Shown: positions 9,494 to 20,132, counted from the stretch's first letter. The stretch is DNA of 64,000 bases from Pelagibacteraceae bacterium AG-426-G02 (GCA_003213155.1 QCNQ01000003.1:1-64000), one strand, 5' to 3'. Translations and numbers: made by a program. The notes: generated by a model from the letters alone, not told the origin.

Positions 9494-9924
9494 TATTCTA
9501 GAATGATAAGGGTTTGGCCAAACTCAACAGGTTGACCATCAGCTACAAGTATCTTCTTTACTATTCCATCAGAACTTGAGGGCACATGATTCATAGTTTT
9601 CATAGCCTCTACAATCATAACAGTATCACCTTTTTTTATTTTCTTTCCAACTTCTACAAATTTTTTAGCTCCAGGTTCAGGTGCATGGTATGCAGTACCA
9701 ATTATTGGCGATGTAACTTCAATTCCAGATATATTATTTTGACTTTCTAAATTTTTATTTGAGCTTATTTCTTTAGATAATGTTTGATTTGTTTGATTAT
9801 TGATTGAAATATTATTTTTTGAAACTTTTATTTTGGTATCTTTTTCAGTGTACTCCAATTCAGTAAGATTAAATTCATCTAAATAATCACTTAACTCTTT
9901 TATTATTTTTTTATCTATCTTCAT
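9493..9924 (-). CDS. accB: Biotin carboxyl carrier protein of acetyl-CoA carboxylase
   Basis: 143-residue carrier subunit. The C-terminal biotinyl domain holds the biotin attachment motif EAMKTMNHV with the acceptor Lys at about residue 109, preceded by the family VTSPIIGTAYHAPEPG segment. The linker at about 38-65 is rich in Asn/Ser/Gln, as in other BCCPs. It overlaps aroQ upstream by 14 bp and accC downstream by 1 bp. No odd features. Confidence 0.96.
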   Translation of the reverse strand: MKIDKKIIKELSDYLDEFNLTELEYTEKDTKIKVSKNNISINNQTNQTLSKEISSNKNLESQNNISGIEVTSPIIGTAYHAPEPGAKKFVEVGKKIKKGDTVMIVEAMKTMNHVPSSSDGIVKKILVADGQPVEFGQTLIILE

Positions 9925-10360
9925 TTTGGATTAGCTTTTGCATTGAAATTATGGCTAAAATATAACCATCAGCATTTAGGCCAAATATTCCGCCAGTAAC
10001 TACGTCACTTATTAAAGATTTTTTTCTAAATTCTTCACGTTTGTAGATATTTGAAATATGTACTTCAATAATAGGTTTTTTAAAAATTTCTAAAGCATCT
10101 CTTATTGCAATTGAGGTGTGGGTAAATGCAGCAGCATTAATTATTATCCCATTATATTTTTCTCTAGCATTCTGTATTATATTAACTAATTCTCCCTCCA
10201 CATTTGATTGTACAAATTCTGTAGAAAGTCCTAATTCTTTTGATTTCGCTAAGCAATCTTCCTTTAGTTTATCAAAAGTGACGGAACCATATTGTGATTG
10301 TTCTCTTTCACCTAATAGATTAATATTTGGACCATTAATAATAATTATTTTATTATTCAT
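9911..10360 (-). CDS. aroQ: Type II 3-dehydroquinate dehydratase
   Basis: Shikimate pathway enzyme converting 3-dehydroquinate to 3-dehydroshikimate. 149 residues, typical for the dodecameric type II family. Seen: NGPNINLLGEREQSQYG with the catalytic Arg19/Tyr24 loop, INAAAFTHTS, and EVHISNIYKREEFR with the catalytic His. First gene of the aroQ-accB-accC unit, a common proteobacterial order. Only 16 bp separate its start from the divergent thiS start. Confidence 0.96.
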   Translation of the reverse strand: MNNKIIIINGPNINLLGEREQSQYGSVTFDKLKEDCLAKSKELGLSTEFVQSNVEGELVNIIQNAREKYNGIIINAAAFTHTSIAIRDALEIFKKPIIEVHISNIYKREEFRKKSLISDVVTGGIFGLNADGYILAIISMQKLIQNEDR

Positions 10361-10376
10361 TCAGCTTTTATATACG

Positions 10377-10589
10377 ATGAAAAAAAAAATAAAAATAAAA
10401 TTAAATGGGAGATTAAAATCTATCAATAAAAATTCAACATTATTCAATATTATTCAAAAAAATAAAATTCCATTAGCGAAAGTTGCTATTGAATTAAATC
10501 GAAAAATAGTGGATAAAAAAAAAATTAAAAATATCAACCTTAAAAATAATGATAAAATAGAAATTGTCCATTTTATTGGAGGTGGTTAA
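10377..10589 (+). CDS. thiS: ThiS sulfur-carrier protein
   Basis: 70-residue ubiquitin-like protein carrying thiocarboxylate sulfur for the thiazole half of thiamine. It ends in the diagnostic FIGGG, whose C-terminal Gly is adenylated and thiolated. The ORF track lists 10116..10589; the upstream part is antisense to aroQ. The Met at 10377 gives the correct short protein ([13 protein letters not shown]). It is 2 bp upstream of thiG. Together with the ThiV-like transporter near 49.4 kb this fits thiazole synthesis combined with pyrimidine-precursor uptake. Confidence 0.92.
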   Translation: MKKKIKIKLNGRLKSINKNSTLFNIIQKNKIPLAKVAIELNRKIVDKKKIKNINLKNNDKIEIVHFIGGG

Positions 10590-10591
10590 AA

Positions 10592-11365
10592 TTGAAAAAA
10601 GATCAACTTATTATTTCTAAGAAAAATTTTAGTTCTAGACTTATTGTTGGAACTGGTAAGTATAAAAGTATGCATGAGTGCGCCAAAGCAATCAAATTAT
10701 CTGGAGCTGAAATAGTCACAGTTGCTGTTAGAAGAGTAAATATTACTGATAAAAAAAAACCACTATTGATGGATTATATAGATCCTAAAAAAATTACTTA
10801 CCTTCCAAATACCGCTGGTTGTTTTAATTCAAAAGAAGCATTAAGAACTTTGAGGTTAGCACGGGAGATTGGTGGATGGAAATTGGTAAAACTTGAAGTT
10901 TTAGGTGATAAAAAAAACTTATTTCCAGAAATGATTGAAACACTTAAATCTACGGAGATATTAACTAAAGAGGGTTTTAAAGTTATGGTCTATTGCAATG
11001 ATGATCCTTTAATGGCAAAAAGATTAGAAAATTCTGGGGCCTGCGCAATTATGCCTTTAGCTGCTCCAATAGGCTCTGGTTTAGGTATAATTAACGAGAT
11101 TAATATTAAGATAATAAGGAAGCAAACAAAATTACCATTAATAATTGATGCTGGGCTAGGACAAGCCTCAGATGCAACTATAGCTATGGAACTAGGATGT
11201 GATGGGGTTTTAGTAAACACCGCAATTGCTAAAGCAAAAAAACCATTTCAAATGGCTTTAGCATTTAAAAATGCAGTTATTGCTGGTCGCCAATCTTATT
11301 TATCTGGAAGAATAAAAAAAACTCTATACGGAAATCCATCTTCACCAAAGTCTGGAATTATTTAG
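10592..11365 (+). CDS. thiG: Thiazole synthase
   Basis: TIM-barrel enzyme joining dehydroglycine, ThiS thiocarboxylate and 1-deoxyxylulose phosphate into thiazole phosphate. 257 residues. Seen: [10 protein letters not shown], the imine-forming Lys in [10 protein letters not shown] (about residue 100), [13 protein letters not shown], and [10 protein letters not shown] phosphate-binding loops. Starts at TTG two bases after the thiS stop, with GGAGGTGG (coding for the ThiS GGG tail) just upstream acting as a Shine-Dalgarno. Converges with rne (8-bp overlap of stops). Confidence 0.95.
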   Translation: MKKDQLIISKKNFSSRLIVGTGKYKSMHECAKAIKLSGAEIVTVAVRRVNITDKKKPLLMDYIDPKKITYLPNTAGCFNSKEALRTLRLAREIGGWKLVKLEVLGDKKNLFPEMIETLKSTEILTKEGFKVMVYCNDDPLMAKRLENSGACAIMPLAAPIGSGLGIINEINIKIIRKQTKLPLIIDAGLGQASDATIAMELGCDGVLVNTAIAKAKKPFQMALAFKNAVIAGRQSYLSGRIKKTLYGNPSSPKSGII

Positions 11366-13151
11366 CTTTTTTATAATATTTTCTTTTTCTAAAAGTTTTC
11401 TTTTTAAATTTCTTCTTATCTTTTAATTCAATAACATTATTTACTTTTTGCTCCTCAAGATTTTTTAATTTTTCAAATTGTTCAATAAGTTCAATAGTTT
11501 TCTTAGATTTATTTTTAATATCGATAATATATTCAGGAATTATTAAACTATTATCAGATATTATATCAATTTTCATTTTATTCTTTTTTTCAAAGTAAGT
11601 TAGGTCTTCGATAAAATTTTCTTTTAGAAAATCAGAAATTTTTTTACAAACCTTTAAATCTACAAATTTAGCTTTATTTAAAACTGCTTTTAATTCAACT
11701 AATTTAAGAATTTTTAGCGCAAAAGACTCATCTGTCAGTTTGATATTCCATTTAACTGCACTTTCTCTTAATCTCTGTCGAGACATTTCTAAAAGACCAA
11801 AATTCGATATTCTTCCAATTTGAATCCTCGCTCGATCAGATCTACACTTTTCTTTTAGTCTTCTTTCTACTAATCTTCGATTACCATAACTAAGCATGTC
11901 AATAAAATCTATTATGATAAGTCCTGACAAATCTCTAATTTTAATTTGTCTTGCTATTTCATCTGCTGCTTCAAGATTTGTATCTAAAGCAGTACTTTCC
12001 ACATTTTTTTGTTTAATTGAACTTCCAGAGTTAATATCAATGGAGACCAAGGCCTCTGTGGGATTTATTACCAAGTAACCACCTGAGTTTAATTTTATTT
12101 CACTTTCAAATATTTGATTTAATTTCTGTTCAATTCCTTCTTCAATAAATAAAGGTTTTTTTCCTCTGTATTTTTTTATTTTTTTTACATGAGAAGGCAT
12201 CATCATTTTCATAAAATTTTGAGCTTTTTTATAACCTTCATTACCTTCAATAATTATATTTTTTGTGTTTTCATCATACATATCTCTTAAAGTTCTTTTA
12301 ATTATTTCACTTTCTTGATGAATTAATGAGGGTGCTATAGAGCTTAAGGCATTTTCCTTAATTTGATTCCAGTTATTAATAAGTGTATCTAAATCATGGT
12401 TAATTTCATTTTTAGTTTTGTTACTTCCGGCAGTCCTTACTATTAGCCCCATTTCTTTTGGGATTTCAATTTCATTTAAAATGCTTCTTATTTTTTTTCG
12501 ATCTGCAGGATTAAAAATTTTTCTCGAAATTCCTCCACCTTTAGGTGTGTTAGGCATTAAAACTATATATTTGCCTGCAATAGAAATAAACGTACTTAAA
12601 GCAGCACCTTTTTGACCACGCTCATCTTTTATAACCTGAACTAAAATTACTTGATTGGGCTTTATTACTTCTTGGATTTTGTATCTTTTGAATCTAAATT
12701 TACTTTCATATTTTTTTTCTTTTTCATTTTCTAAATTTCCCTTTTCCTCTGGATCTTTTTTTTCTATTGGATCTTTTTTTTCCAAGGGATCCTCAATCTC
12801 TAATTTGCCTTCAGCTAAATTTTCTTCCTCTTTAGCTTCAACCTTTTTTGATAGTTCTTCTCTGACTCTTTCCTCCTCTTGTTTTATTTTTTCTAAATCA
12901 CTTTGTGGAATTTGATAATAATCTGATTGAATATCGTTGAAGGATAAAAAGCCATGACGTTCCCTCCCGAAATCAACAAACGCAGCTTGCAAAGATGGTT
13001 CTATACGACTTACTTTACCTAAATAGATATTATTTTTTATTAGATTATTTTTTATACCTTCATACTCATAATCTTCAATTTTTTCACCTGATTTGAGTAC
13101 AATTCTAATCTCGTTTGGATGCGAAGCATCGATATATAAATTTTTTTCCAT
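11358..13151 (-). CDS. rne: Ribonuclease E/G family endoribonuclease
   Basis: Single-strand-specific endoribonuclease for mRNA decay and rRNA processing. The Met at 13151 starts the usual N-terminus ([19 protein letters not shown]); the track start adds 23 residues. Seen: an S1 domain interrupted at about 100-155 by a charged insert with near-repeats [13 protein letters not shown]; the catalytic DNase-I-like part with [16 protein letters not shown] and IIIDFIDM; then [11 protein letters not shown]. Odd: after EMSRQRLR the usual zinc-link CPxCxG is missing ([10 protein letters not shown] instead). The C-terminus is short and basic ([13 protein letters not shown]) with no long scaffold domain. 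597 residues. Confidence 0.93.
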   Translation of the reverse strand: MEKNLYIDASHPNEIRIVLKSGEKIEDYEYEGIKNNLIKNNIYLGKVSRIEPSLQAAFVDFGRERHGFLSFNDIQSDYYQIPQSDLEKIKQEEERVREELSKKVEAKEEENLAEGKLEIEDPLEKKDPIEKKDPEEKGNLENEKEKKYESKFRFKRYKIQEVIKPNQVILVQVIKDERGQKGAALSTFISIAGKYIVLMPNTPKGGGISRKIFNPADRKKIRSILNEIEIPKEMGLIVRTAGSNKTKNEINHDLDTLINNWNQIKENALSSIAPSLIHQESEIIKRTLRDMYDENTKNIIIEGNEGYKKAQNFMKMMMPSHVKKIKKYRGKKPLFIEEGIEQKLNQIFESEIKLNSGGYLVINPTEALVSIDINSGSSIKQKNVESTALDTNLEAADEIARQIKIRDLSGLIIIDFIDMLSYGNRRLVERRLKEKCRSDRARIQIGRISNFGLLEMSRQRLRESAVKWNIKLTDESFALKILKLVELKAVLNKAKFVDLKVCKKISDFLKENFIEDLTYFEKKNKMKIDIISDNSLIIPEYIIDIKNKSKKTIELIEQFEKLKNLEEQKVNNVIELKDKKKFKKKTFRKRKYYKKAK

Positions 13152-13244
13152 AACATTTTTTTTGATTGATTCATAAATTATTAAAATTTTGTTTATATTC
13201 TTATGCCTTATCTTTAACAAATTCCCTTATATAATGGAAACAAA

Positions 13245-15581
13245 ATGAGCAAAATTTTAAAGAATTTATTTATTGGTTTTATTAGTTTTTCATTAATTTC
13301 ATCAATAATTGTTTTAGCTATCTTATGGAATTTTTCTAGCAATATACCTGATTACAAATTTTTAAAAAATTACAAACCTCCTGTCTCAAGCAAGGTTTAT
13401 TCTGGGAATGGTGATTTAGTTGCAGATTTTTCAAAAGAGAAGAGAATATTTGTTCCTTATAGTTCAATTCCTAAAAATGTTATTAATGCTTTCTTATCTG
13501 CCGAAGATAAAAATTTTTTTTCTCATCCCGGAGTTGATGCTAAAGGGGTTTTAAGAGCAATTGTAAATAATATTAAAAATGTTCTTACATCTAAAAGACT
13601 AGAAGGTGCTTCAACAATTACTCAACAAGTAGCAAAAAACTTTCTTTTAACTAATGAAGTCAGTTTAAACCGAAAAATTAAAGAGGCCATTTTAGCATTT
13701 AGAATTGAAAGAGCATTATCGAAAGAGAGAATACTTGAGCTATATCTAAATCAAATTTATCTCGGTAGCGGGGCTTATGGAGTGGCTGCTGCAAGTCTTG
13801 AGTATTTTGACAAATCAATAAAAGAACTAAATTATGAAGAAGCTGCTTTATTAGCTGCCTTACCTAAGGCGCCAAGCAAATACAATCCATATAGAAATAT
13901 TGAATTAGCAAAATTTAGAAGAGATTTAGTTTTAAAAAATTTATTAGACAATAATTTTATAACAGAGAAAAATTATCAAAATTTAAGGAAAAAAGATATT
14001 CAATTAAAAAAAACTAAAAGAGTTTACTTAGAAGATGCTCAATATTATATTGAAGATGTAAGAAAAAATATTATTGAAATTCTATCATATGAAAAAGTTT
14101 ATAATCAAGGCTTTAATATAAACACACCAATAAATCTAGAATTACAAAAAATAGCAACAAACGCTTTAAGAAATGGATTAATCAAATATGATCAACGTAA
14201 AGGTTGGCGTGGTCCATTATTAAATAAATCATATTCTAAAAATTGGTCTGTTGGTTTAGATAAATACGATCTAGAGAATTCAATTGATTGGAAAATTGCA
14301 ATAATAAAAAAGATTACTAAATTTTCTTTAGAAATAGAAACAAAAGATAAAATCAAAGGAATTATAGATTACAATAATATTTCTTGGACTAAAAAAGAAT
14401 TAGATGATCTTTTTAGAGTGGGAGACATAATCTATGTTAAGAATATAATAGATAAAAAGTTTAGCCTTAAACAATTACCAAAAATAAATGGTGGTATGGT
14501 TGTGATGGATCCTTTCACTGGTAGAGTCGTCGCTCTTAGCGGTGGATTTAGTTTTAAAAATAGTGAGTTTAATAGGGCTTCACAAGCTTTGCGGCAACCC
14601 GGTTCAGCATTTAAACCATTCGTTTACGCTTTAGCCCTTGAAAATAATTACACTCCTTCTTCATTAGTTTTAGATGCACCGTTAGTTTTAGATCAAGGAA
14701 CTGATTTAAAAATGTGGAAGCCAGAAAATTATGGAAAAAAATTTTATGGGCCATCAACTTTGAGAGTTGGTTTAGAAAAGTCACGAAATTTAATGACAGT
14801 AAGAATTGCACAGAATCTAGGTGTAGATAAAGTTGCCAAATTTTCTAGAAATCTTGGCATTTATGAAAATCCTGATGAGCTTTTATCTATTTCTCTGGGT
14901 TCTGCCGAAACAACTTTGTTAAAACTCACATCTGCATATTCAGCTTTTATAAATGGAGGAAAATTAGTTTCACCAATTTTGATTGATCGTGTTCAGGATA
15001 GTGAGGGAAACACAATTTTAAATAATGAAAATAGATCATGCTTAAATTGCGATAAACTTTCATATACTGGTAAGGATTTTCCTAATGTAGGAAATAATTT
15101 TAAACAAGTATTTTCTCCTCAGACAGCCTACCAAATTACTTCTTTGCTAGAGGGTGTTGTAAAAAGAGGAACAGGAAAAAAACTAAGAGATTTAAATTTG
15201 AATCTTGCGGGCAAAACAGGAACAACTAATAAAAATACTGATGCATGGTTTATTGGGTTTACCTCAAATTATGTTATTGGAGTTTATGTGGGTATGGATA
15301 ACCCTCAACCCTTAGGAAAATTTGAAACTGGTTCAAAAACAGCACTACCAATTTTTAAGGAATTTATCGAATCAGCTATTAGAAAATCTGACGCTCGACC
15401 ATTTAAAGTTGCTGATGGAATTACAATGATGGTAGTTGACCCGACGACAGGTCAAAAAGCAAAATTTTCATCTAAAGATACAATTTTAGAAGCATATAAA
15501 AGCAAGAATGTTATTGATGGCAAAGTGCTATATTCAAATAACAATAGATTAGATACGAATAATATATTAAAGTTTTATTAA
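13245..15581 (+). CDS. mrcA: Penicillin-binding protein 1A (bifunctional)
   Basis: Membrane-anchored peptidoglycan glycosyltransferase/transpeptidase, 778 residues. Seen: N-terminal TM helix (about 6-30); GT51 motifs SAEDKNFFSHPGVD and GASTITQQVAKNFLL; LYLNQIYLGSGAYGV; then the transpeptidase with the SxxK serine in QPGSAFKPF, SRN, and KTGTTNKNTDAWF (KTG box). Downstream of rne and upstream of prfB, as in other Alphaproteobacteria, although the amidase gene usually found in this cluster is absent. The stop overlaps the prfB start (TAATG). Confidence 0.95.
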   Translation: MSKILKNLFIGFISFSLISSIIVLAILWNFSSNIPDYKFLKNYKPPVSSKVYSGNGDLVADFSKEKRIFVPYSSIPKNVINAFLSAEDKNFFSHPGVDAKGVLRAIVNNIKNVLTSKRLEGASTITQQVAKNFLLTNEVSLNRKIKEAILAFRIERALSKERILELYLNQIYLGSGAYGVAAASLEYFDKSIKELNYEEAALLAALPKAPSKYNPYRNIELAKFRRDLVLKNLLDNNFITEKNYQNLRKKDIQLKKTKRVYLEDAQYYIEDVRKNIIEILSYEKVYNQGFNINTPINLELQKIATNALRNGLIKYDQRKGWRGPLLNKSYSKNWSVGLDKYDLENSIDWKIAIIKKITKFSLEIETKDKIKGIIDYNNISWTKKELDDLFRVGDIIYVKNIIDKKFSLKQLPKINGGMVVMDPFTGRVVALSGGFSFKNSEFNRASQALRQPGSAFKPFVYALALENNYTPSSLVLDAPLVLDQGTDLKMWKPENYGKKFYGPSTLRVGLEKSRNLMTVRIAQNLGVDKVAKFSRNLGIYENPDELLSISLGSAETTLLKLTSAYSAFINGGKLVSPILIDRVQDSEGNTILNNENRSCLNCDKLSYTGKDFPNVGNNFKQVFSPQTAYQITSLLEGVVKRGTGKKLRDLNLNLAGKTGTTNKNTDAWFIGFTSNYVIGVYVGMDNPQPLGKFETGSKTALPIFKEFIESAIRKSDARPFKVADGITMMVVDPTTGQKAKFSSKDTILEAYKSKNVIDGKVLYSNNNRLDTNNILKFY

Positions 15582-16673
15582 TGGATCATAAATATACAGA
15601 TTATAAAAAAGAGATAGAAAAAATAAATCAAAGAGTTAAGGAGTATCTTTGATAAAAATAAGATAGATTTAAAATTACAAAGTCACAATAAAACAATTCT
15701 TGATCCTGATTTTTGGCAGGATAAGTCTAACTCAAAAAAAATACTTAAAGAAAAAAAATTGTATGAGGATTTGGTTGGTTCTTACAAAAGTTCTTTAAAT
15801 CAACTAAAAGACTTAGGAGATTTGTATGAATTAGCTTTAGAGGAAAATAATACCAGCATACAAAATGAAGTTTTAGAAAGTATCAAGAATTTAAGAAAAT
15901 TAACGAAAAAAAACGAAATTAATTGTTTTTTATCAAATGAGTCTGACTCTTTTGATTGTTACATAGAAATTCATGCTGGCGCTGGAGGTACTGAAAGCCA
16001 AGATTGGGCAGATATGTTGAGAAGAATGTATTTAAAATGGTCTGATAATAAAAATTATAAATCAACATTAATAAGTGAACATAAGGGTGATGAGGCAGGT
16101 ATAAAATCCTCAACAATTAAAATTGAAGGAGATTATGTATTTGGTTGGTTAAAAAAAGAGTCTGGAATTCACAGGTTAGTTAGAATTTCCCCATTTGACT
16201 CAGGTGCAAGACGTCATACTAGTTTTGCCAGTATTTGGGTTTATCCAGTTGTGGATGAAAATATTAATATTGAAATTCAAGATAAAGATTTGAGAATTGA
16301 CACATTTCGATCTAGTGGTGCTGGTGGCCAACATGTTAATACAACTGATAGTGCAGTTAGAATTACACATTTACCATCTAAAATTGTAGTCCAATGTCAA
16401 AATGAAAGATCTCAACATAAAAATAAAGAGACATGCATGAACATGCTTAGAGCAAGACTCTATGATTTTGAGATAAAAAAAAAAGAAAAAGAAAATGAAA
16501 ATACCGAGTCATCAAAATCTGAAATAGGTTGGGGACATCAAATAAGATCTTATGTTTTACAACCATATAGATTAGTAAAAGATAATAGATCTAATTTTGA
16601 AAGCTCTAATCCAGATAAGATTTTAGATGGGGAAATTGATGAATTTTTAGAACAATCGCTGTATCAAACATAA
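15581..16673 (+). CDS. prfB: Peptide chain release factor 2, programmed +1 frameshift
   Basis: Recognises UGA/UAA stop codons. Frame 1 starts at ATG 15581 and gives 23 codons ending GTT AAG GAG TAT CTT before an in-frame TGA at 15650-15652. Skipping T15650 joins it to the long frame that continues to 16673, for a protein of about 363 residues. Seen: RISPFDSGARRHTSFAS with the SPF stop-codon tripeptide and GGQHVN with the catalytic GGQ. The track ORF at 15759 is only the post-shift part from an internal TTG. The shift provides autoregulation, as in most bacteria. Confidence 0.95.
15637..15653 (+). promoter_or_regulatory. prfB +1 programmed frameshift site
   Basis: Internal Shine-Dalgarno AAGGAG, then TAT, then slippery CTT followed by TGA. 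This matches the widely conserved RF2 autoregulatory signal (SD, 3-nt spacer, CTT TGA). When RF2 is scarce the ribosome slips one base at CTT and reads GAT. Confidence 0.95.
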
Positions 16674-18859
16674 TGAAAATATTTTTTAAACTTTTTATAA
16701 CTATATTATTTTTAATATTTATTACTTTAACGTACCTAAGTATTTTTGGAGTTGAGACTGATAAATTTAATAGTCAAATAACAGAAAAAATTCGAAAATT
16801 TGATAAGAATTTAGAAGTTGAATTAAAAGAAATCAAATTAATTTTAGATCCATTTCAATTTAAACTTCAAGCCAAAACGATTGGCACAAATTTAATAAAT
16901 CAAAGTAAAAAAATTGAAATTGAAAATATAAAAACACAACTTTCTTTAAAGTCCTTAATAGAAGATAAGTTCTCAATTGAAAATTTAGAGATTTCATCAA
17001 AATCTCTTGAGTTAAAAAACTTAATTTCTTTTTTAAAATCATTTAAAAATACTCCTGAACTATTCATAATGGAAAAAGCCATTAAAAAAGGATATTTGAT
17101 TGCTGATTTAAAGTTAGAATTTGATTCAAATGGAAATATTAAAAGCAATTATGAGATCAATGGTCTTGTAAAAGATGTTGAATTAAATTTATTAAAAAAA
17201 TACAATCTACGCGAATTAGACTTTATTTTCGATTATAGTAGAAATAATTTTTTAGTTAAAGATCTTAATTTTAAATTTGATAAAATAGGATTTTCGTCTG
17301 AAAAAGTATCAATAAAAAAAAGGAATGATGATTTTATTGTAGAGGGTACCTTTGCACATAAAAAGTCTGATTTAGATAAAAGAAATATAGATTTATTAGT
17401 CAAGCCATTTTTTCCAAATTTTGAAATAGAAAAAATATCATTAACTTCTAATAATAATTTTTATTTTGAAATACAAAAAGGATTTAAATTTGAAAATTTC
17501 AAAATTAACTCAGAAATACTAGTTCATGAATTAATAATACCTAATAATTTAGAATTTAAAAAATTTTTTCCTAAACAAAAAAAAACAACTTCTCTCTTAG
17601 ATCAAAAAATAAAATTACAATATGAAAAGAATAATTTTACTATTCAGGGAAATGGAAATTTAAATTATCAAAATGAAAATGATGATATAGAGTATTTTTT
17701 TTCAAATAAAAATAAAACTGAAAATTTTGAAATTACTCTCAAAATAAAAGACAATCCTTTTAAAGTCGATTATTTGAATTACAAAAAAAAGGAGAAAAAT
17801 GAGGTTATTTTAGATTTAAAAGGATCTAAAAATAGAAATAATGAACTTGTAATCAAAACTTTTAGTCTTAATGAAGATGAAAACTATATTAAGATAAAAG
17901 ATCTAGTCTTAAATGAAAAATTTCAAATTTCTAGATTAGATGAAGTAGAATTAGATTATCTTGATGATGATAAACAAAAAAACTCAATCAGATTAAAAAG
18001 GAATAAAAAAAAATATTTTTTAACTGGGTCTAGTTTTAATGCTGAAAATTTAATTGAGGATTTGTTATCAGATGATGATGAAGATTCTAAAATTATAAAT
18101 ATTAATAGTAATTTAAAAATTGACGTAAAAAAAATTTTTTTAGATAGTGAGTATTTTATATCAAATTTCAAAGGAGATATTTTAATCAAAAATAAAGAAA
18201 TATATAAAGCTGACTTAATTGGAAGCTTTTCAAAAAATAAAAAACTAAAACTCACAATAAATAAAGATAATAATAATAAAATTACCACTTTGTTTGTTGA
18301 TGAGGCAAAACCTTTCGTAAAAAGATATAAATTTATAAAGGGTTTTGATGAAGGATCACTCGATTTTTTCAGTTCAAAAAAATCAAAAAAATCTGTTTCA
18401 CAAATAAAAATTTATGATTTTAAATTAAAAGAGCTACCTATATTGACAAAGATTCTCACGTTAGCATCCTTACAAGGTATTGCGGATATTTTATCTGGAG
18501 AAGGTATACGTTTTACGGAATTTGAAATGAATTTTAAAAATGAGGGTGATTTAATGACCATAGAAGAAATCTATGCGATTGGTCCTGCAATATCTATTTT
18601 AATGGAGGGCTATGTTGAAAAAAACAAATTAATTAGTTTAAAGGGCACATTGGTGCCAGCCACAACAATTAATAATTTTATTGGTTCATTACCTATGCTA
18701 GGTGAAATATTAGTTGGAAAAAAAACTGGTGAGGGAGTATTTGGGGTAAGTTTTAAGATCAAAGGTCCTCCAAAAAATTTAAAAACTTCAGTAAATCCTG
18801 TCAAAACTTTAACACCCAGATTTATTTCAAGAACATTGGAAAAAATTAAAAAGAATTAA
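16673..18859 (+). CDS. AsmA/YhdP-like envelope protein
   Basis: 728 residues: an N-terminal membrane anchor (about 1-25), a long beta-rich Lys/Asn-rich middle, and a C-terminal region resembling the AsmA-like/DUF3971 family (LASLQGIADILSGEGI, FTEFEMNF, GPAISILMEGYV, GTLVPATTINNFIGSLPMLGEIL). Members are inner-membrane-anchored periplasmic proteins implicated in phospholipid transport to the outer membrane; that role is inferred. The start shares one base with the prfB stop. The middle region is poorly conserved and cannot be assigned. Confidence 0.75.
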   Translation: MKIFFKLFITILFLIFITLTYLSIFGVETDKFNSQITEKIRKFDKNLEVELKEIKLILDPFQFKLQAKTIGTNLINQSKKIEIENIKTQLSLKSLIEDKFSIENLEISSKSLELKNLISFLKSFKNTPELFIMEKAIKKGYLIADLKLEFDSNGNIKSNYEINGLVKDVELNLLKKYNLRELDFIFDYSRNNFLVKDLNFKFDKIGFSSEKVSIKKRNDDFIVEGTFAHKKSDLDKRNIDLLVKPFFPNFEIEKISLTSNNNFYFEIQKGFKFENFKINSEILVHELIIPNNLEFKKFFPKQKKTTSLLDQKIKLQYEKNNFTIQGNGNLNYQNENDDIEYFFSNKNKTENFEITLKIKDNPFKVDYLNYKKKEKNEVILDLKGSKNRNNELVIKTFSLNEDENYIKIKDLVLNEKFQISRLDEVELDYLDDDKQKNSIRLKRNKKKYFLTGSSFNAENLIEDLLSDDDEDSKIININSNLKIDVKKIFLDSEYFISNFKGDILIKNKEIYKADLIGSFSKNKKLKLTINKDNNNKITTLFVDEAKPFVKRYKFIKGFDEGSLDFFSSKKSKKSVSQIKIYDFKLKELPILTKILTLASLQGIADILSGEGIRFTEFEMNFKNEGDLMTIEEIYAIGPAISILMEGYVEKNKLISLKGTLVPATTINNFIGSLPMLGEILVGKKTGEGVFGVSFKIKGPPKNLKTSVNPVKTLTPRFISRTLEKIKKN

Positions 18860-20085
18860 CTTAACTCAATTTTTAAATGTCTTTTTTTTCCCACAGAAAG
18901 TTTTAAATAATTTTGTCTGAATAATTCATAAGAAATAATCAGATTTTCTTGAGATATAATTTCATCATTCAGTTTTATTGCATTTCCTTTAATAAGACGT
19001 CTGATTTCACTTTTTGAATTTTCTAATTTAGATAAGATCACGAGATCTATAATACTCATTTTATTTTCAATATCAGTTTTCTTAATTTTTATTGAAGGTA
19101 AATTTGAACCAAGCGAAGTTCCTGAGAAAGCTTCTTTTGCCGCTTGCTCTGAACTTTTAGCAGCTTTTAAACCATGAAGCATAGTAGTTGTCTCGTTAGC
19201 TAGCTTAATTTTTAGTTTATTAATGTCTTTATCCTTCATTTTATCAATTTCTTTAATATCTAAATCTGTGAACATTTTTAAAAATTTTATTACATCTCTG
19301 TCATCGATATTTCTCCAAAATTGCCAATAGTCATATGATGATAATAATTTTTCATCTAACCAAATAGCACCTGACTCAGTTTTTCCCATTTTTGCTCCTG
19401 AGGATAATGTAATGAGAGGGGTAGTTAAACCATAAGCCTGTTTACTAGAATACCTTTTTATAAGTTCTGTTCCATTGACAATATTTCCCCATTGATCAGA
19501 ACCTCCTATTTGTAAGGAACAATTCTCTTTTTTATTTAGCTCTAAAAAATCATAAGCTTGCAAAATCATATAATTAAATTCCATATAACTTAAAGATTGT
19601 TCTCTATCCAATCTAGTTTTAACGCTTTCGAAAGTAAGCATTTTATTAATTGTAAAATGTTTTCCTATTTCTCTTAGAAATGAAATATAATTTAAATTTT
19701 TGAGCCAAGAATAATTATTTACAAAAATAGGTTTTGTTTTTGGATCGTTATTATTTAAAAATTTTTTTAATATTTTTTCAATATTTTTTGTATTTTTATC
19801 TATTTCTTTTTCAGTTAAAATTTTCCTTGTTTTGTCTTTACCTGAAGGATCTCCAATTCTTGTAGTCCCTCCACCTAATAAGACAATCGGTCTGTGCCCA
19901 TATTTTTGAAGAAGTCTAAGACACATGATTTGAAGTAAGCTTCCAACATGAAGACTTTCAGCAGTACAATCAAAACCTATGTAACCTTTAATTTTTTCTT
20001 TATTTATTAATTTGGATAATTCATTTTCATTTGTGCATTGATAGAAGTAGCCTCTATCTTTAAATTCTTTTAAAAATTTATCCAT
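18856..20085 (-). CDS. tyrS: Tyrosyl-tRNA synthetase
   Basis: Class I synthetase of bacterial TyrRS type, about 409 residues from the Met at 20085 (MDKFLKEFKDRGYFYQCT); the track start adds six residues. Seen: GFDCTAESLHVGSLLQI, the HIGH-equivalent, the QIGGSDQWGNI tyrosine pocket, KMGKTESG as a KMSKS variant, and a C-terminal S4-like RNA-binding domain (SEIRRLIKGNAIKLN). Divergent from anmK with 47 bp between starts; its stop overlaps the convergent AsmA-like stop by 4 bp. Confidence 0.96.
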   Translation of the reverse strand: MDKFLKEFKDRGYFYQCTNENELSKLINKEKIKGYIGFDCTAESLHVGSLLQIMCLRLLQKYGHRPIVLLGGGTTRIGDPSGKDKTRKILTEKEIDKNTKNIEKILKKFLNNNDPKTKPIFVNNYSWLKNLNYISFLREIGKHFTINKMLTFESVKTRLDREQSLSYMEFNYMILQAYDFLELNKKENCSLQIGGSDQWGNIVNGTELIKRYSSKQAYGLTTPLITLSSGAKMGKTESGAIWLDEKLLSSYDYWQFWRNIDDRDVIKFLKMFTDLDIKEIDKMKDKDINKLKIKLANETTTMLHGLKAAKSSEQAAKEAFSGTSLGSNLPSIKIKKTDIENKMSIIDLVILSKLENSKSEIRRLIKGNAIKLNDEIISQENLIISYELFRQNYLKLSVGKKRHLKIELS

Positions 20086-20132
20086 AAGTCTATAGTTCCA
20101 CAATATACATTATTTAATAAAAAAAAATAAGA

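Noticed and set aside
10116-10376. Upstream part of the 157-aa plus-strand ORF ending in ThiS
   Set aside because: This part is antisense to aroQ; only the C-terminal 70 residues from 10377 look like a real protein (ThiS).
12655-12915. Plus-strand ORF of 86 aa rich in Ser/Phe
   Set aside because: It is the antisense shadow of the charged S1-domain insert of rne; low complexity and no start signal.
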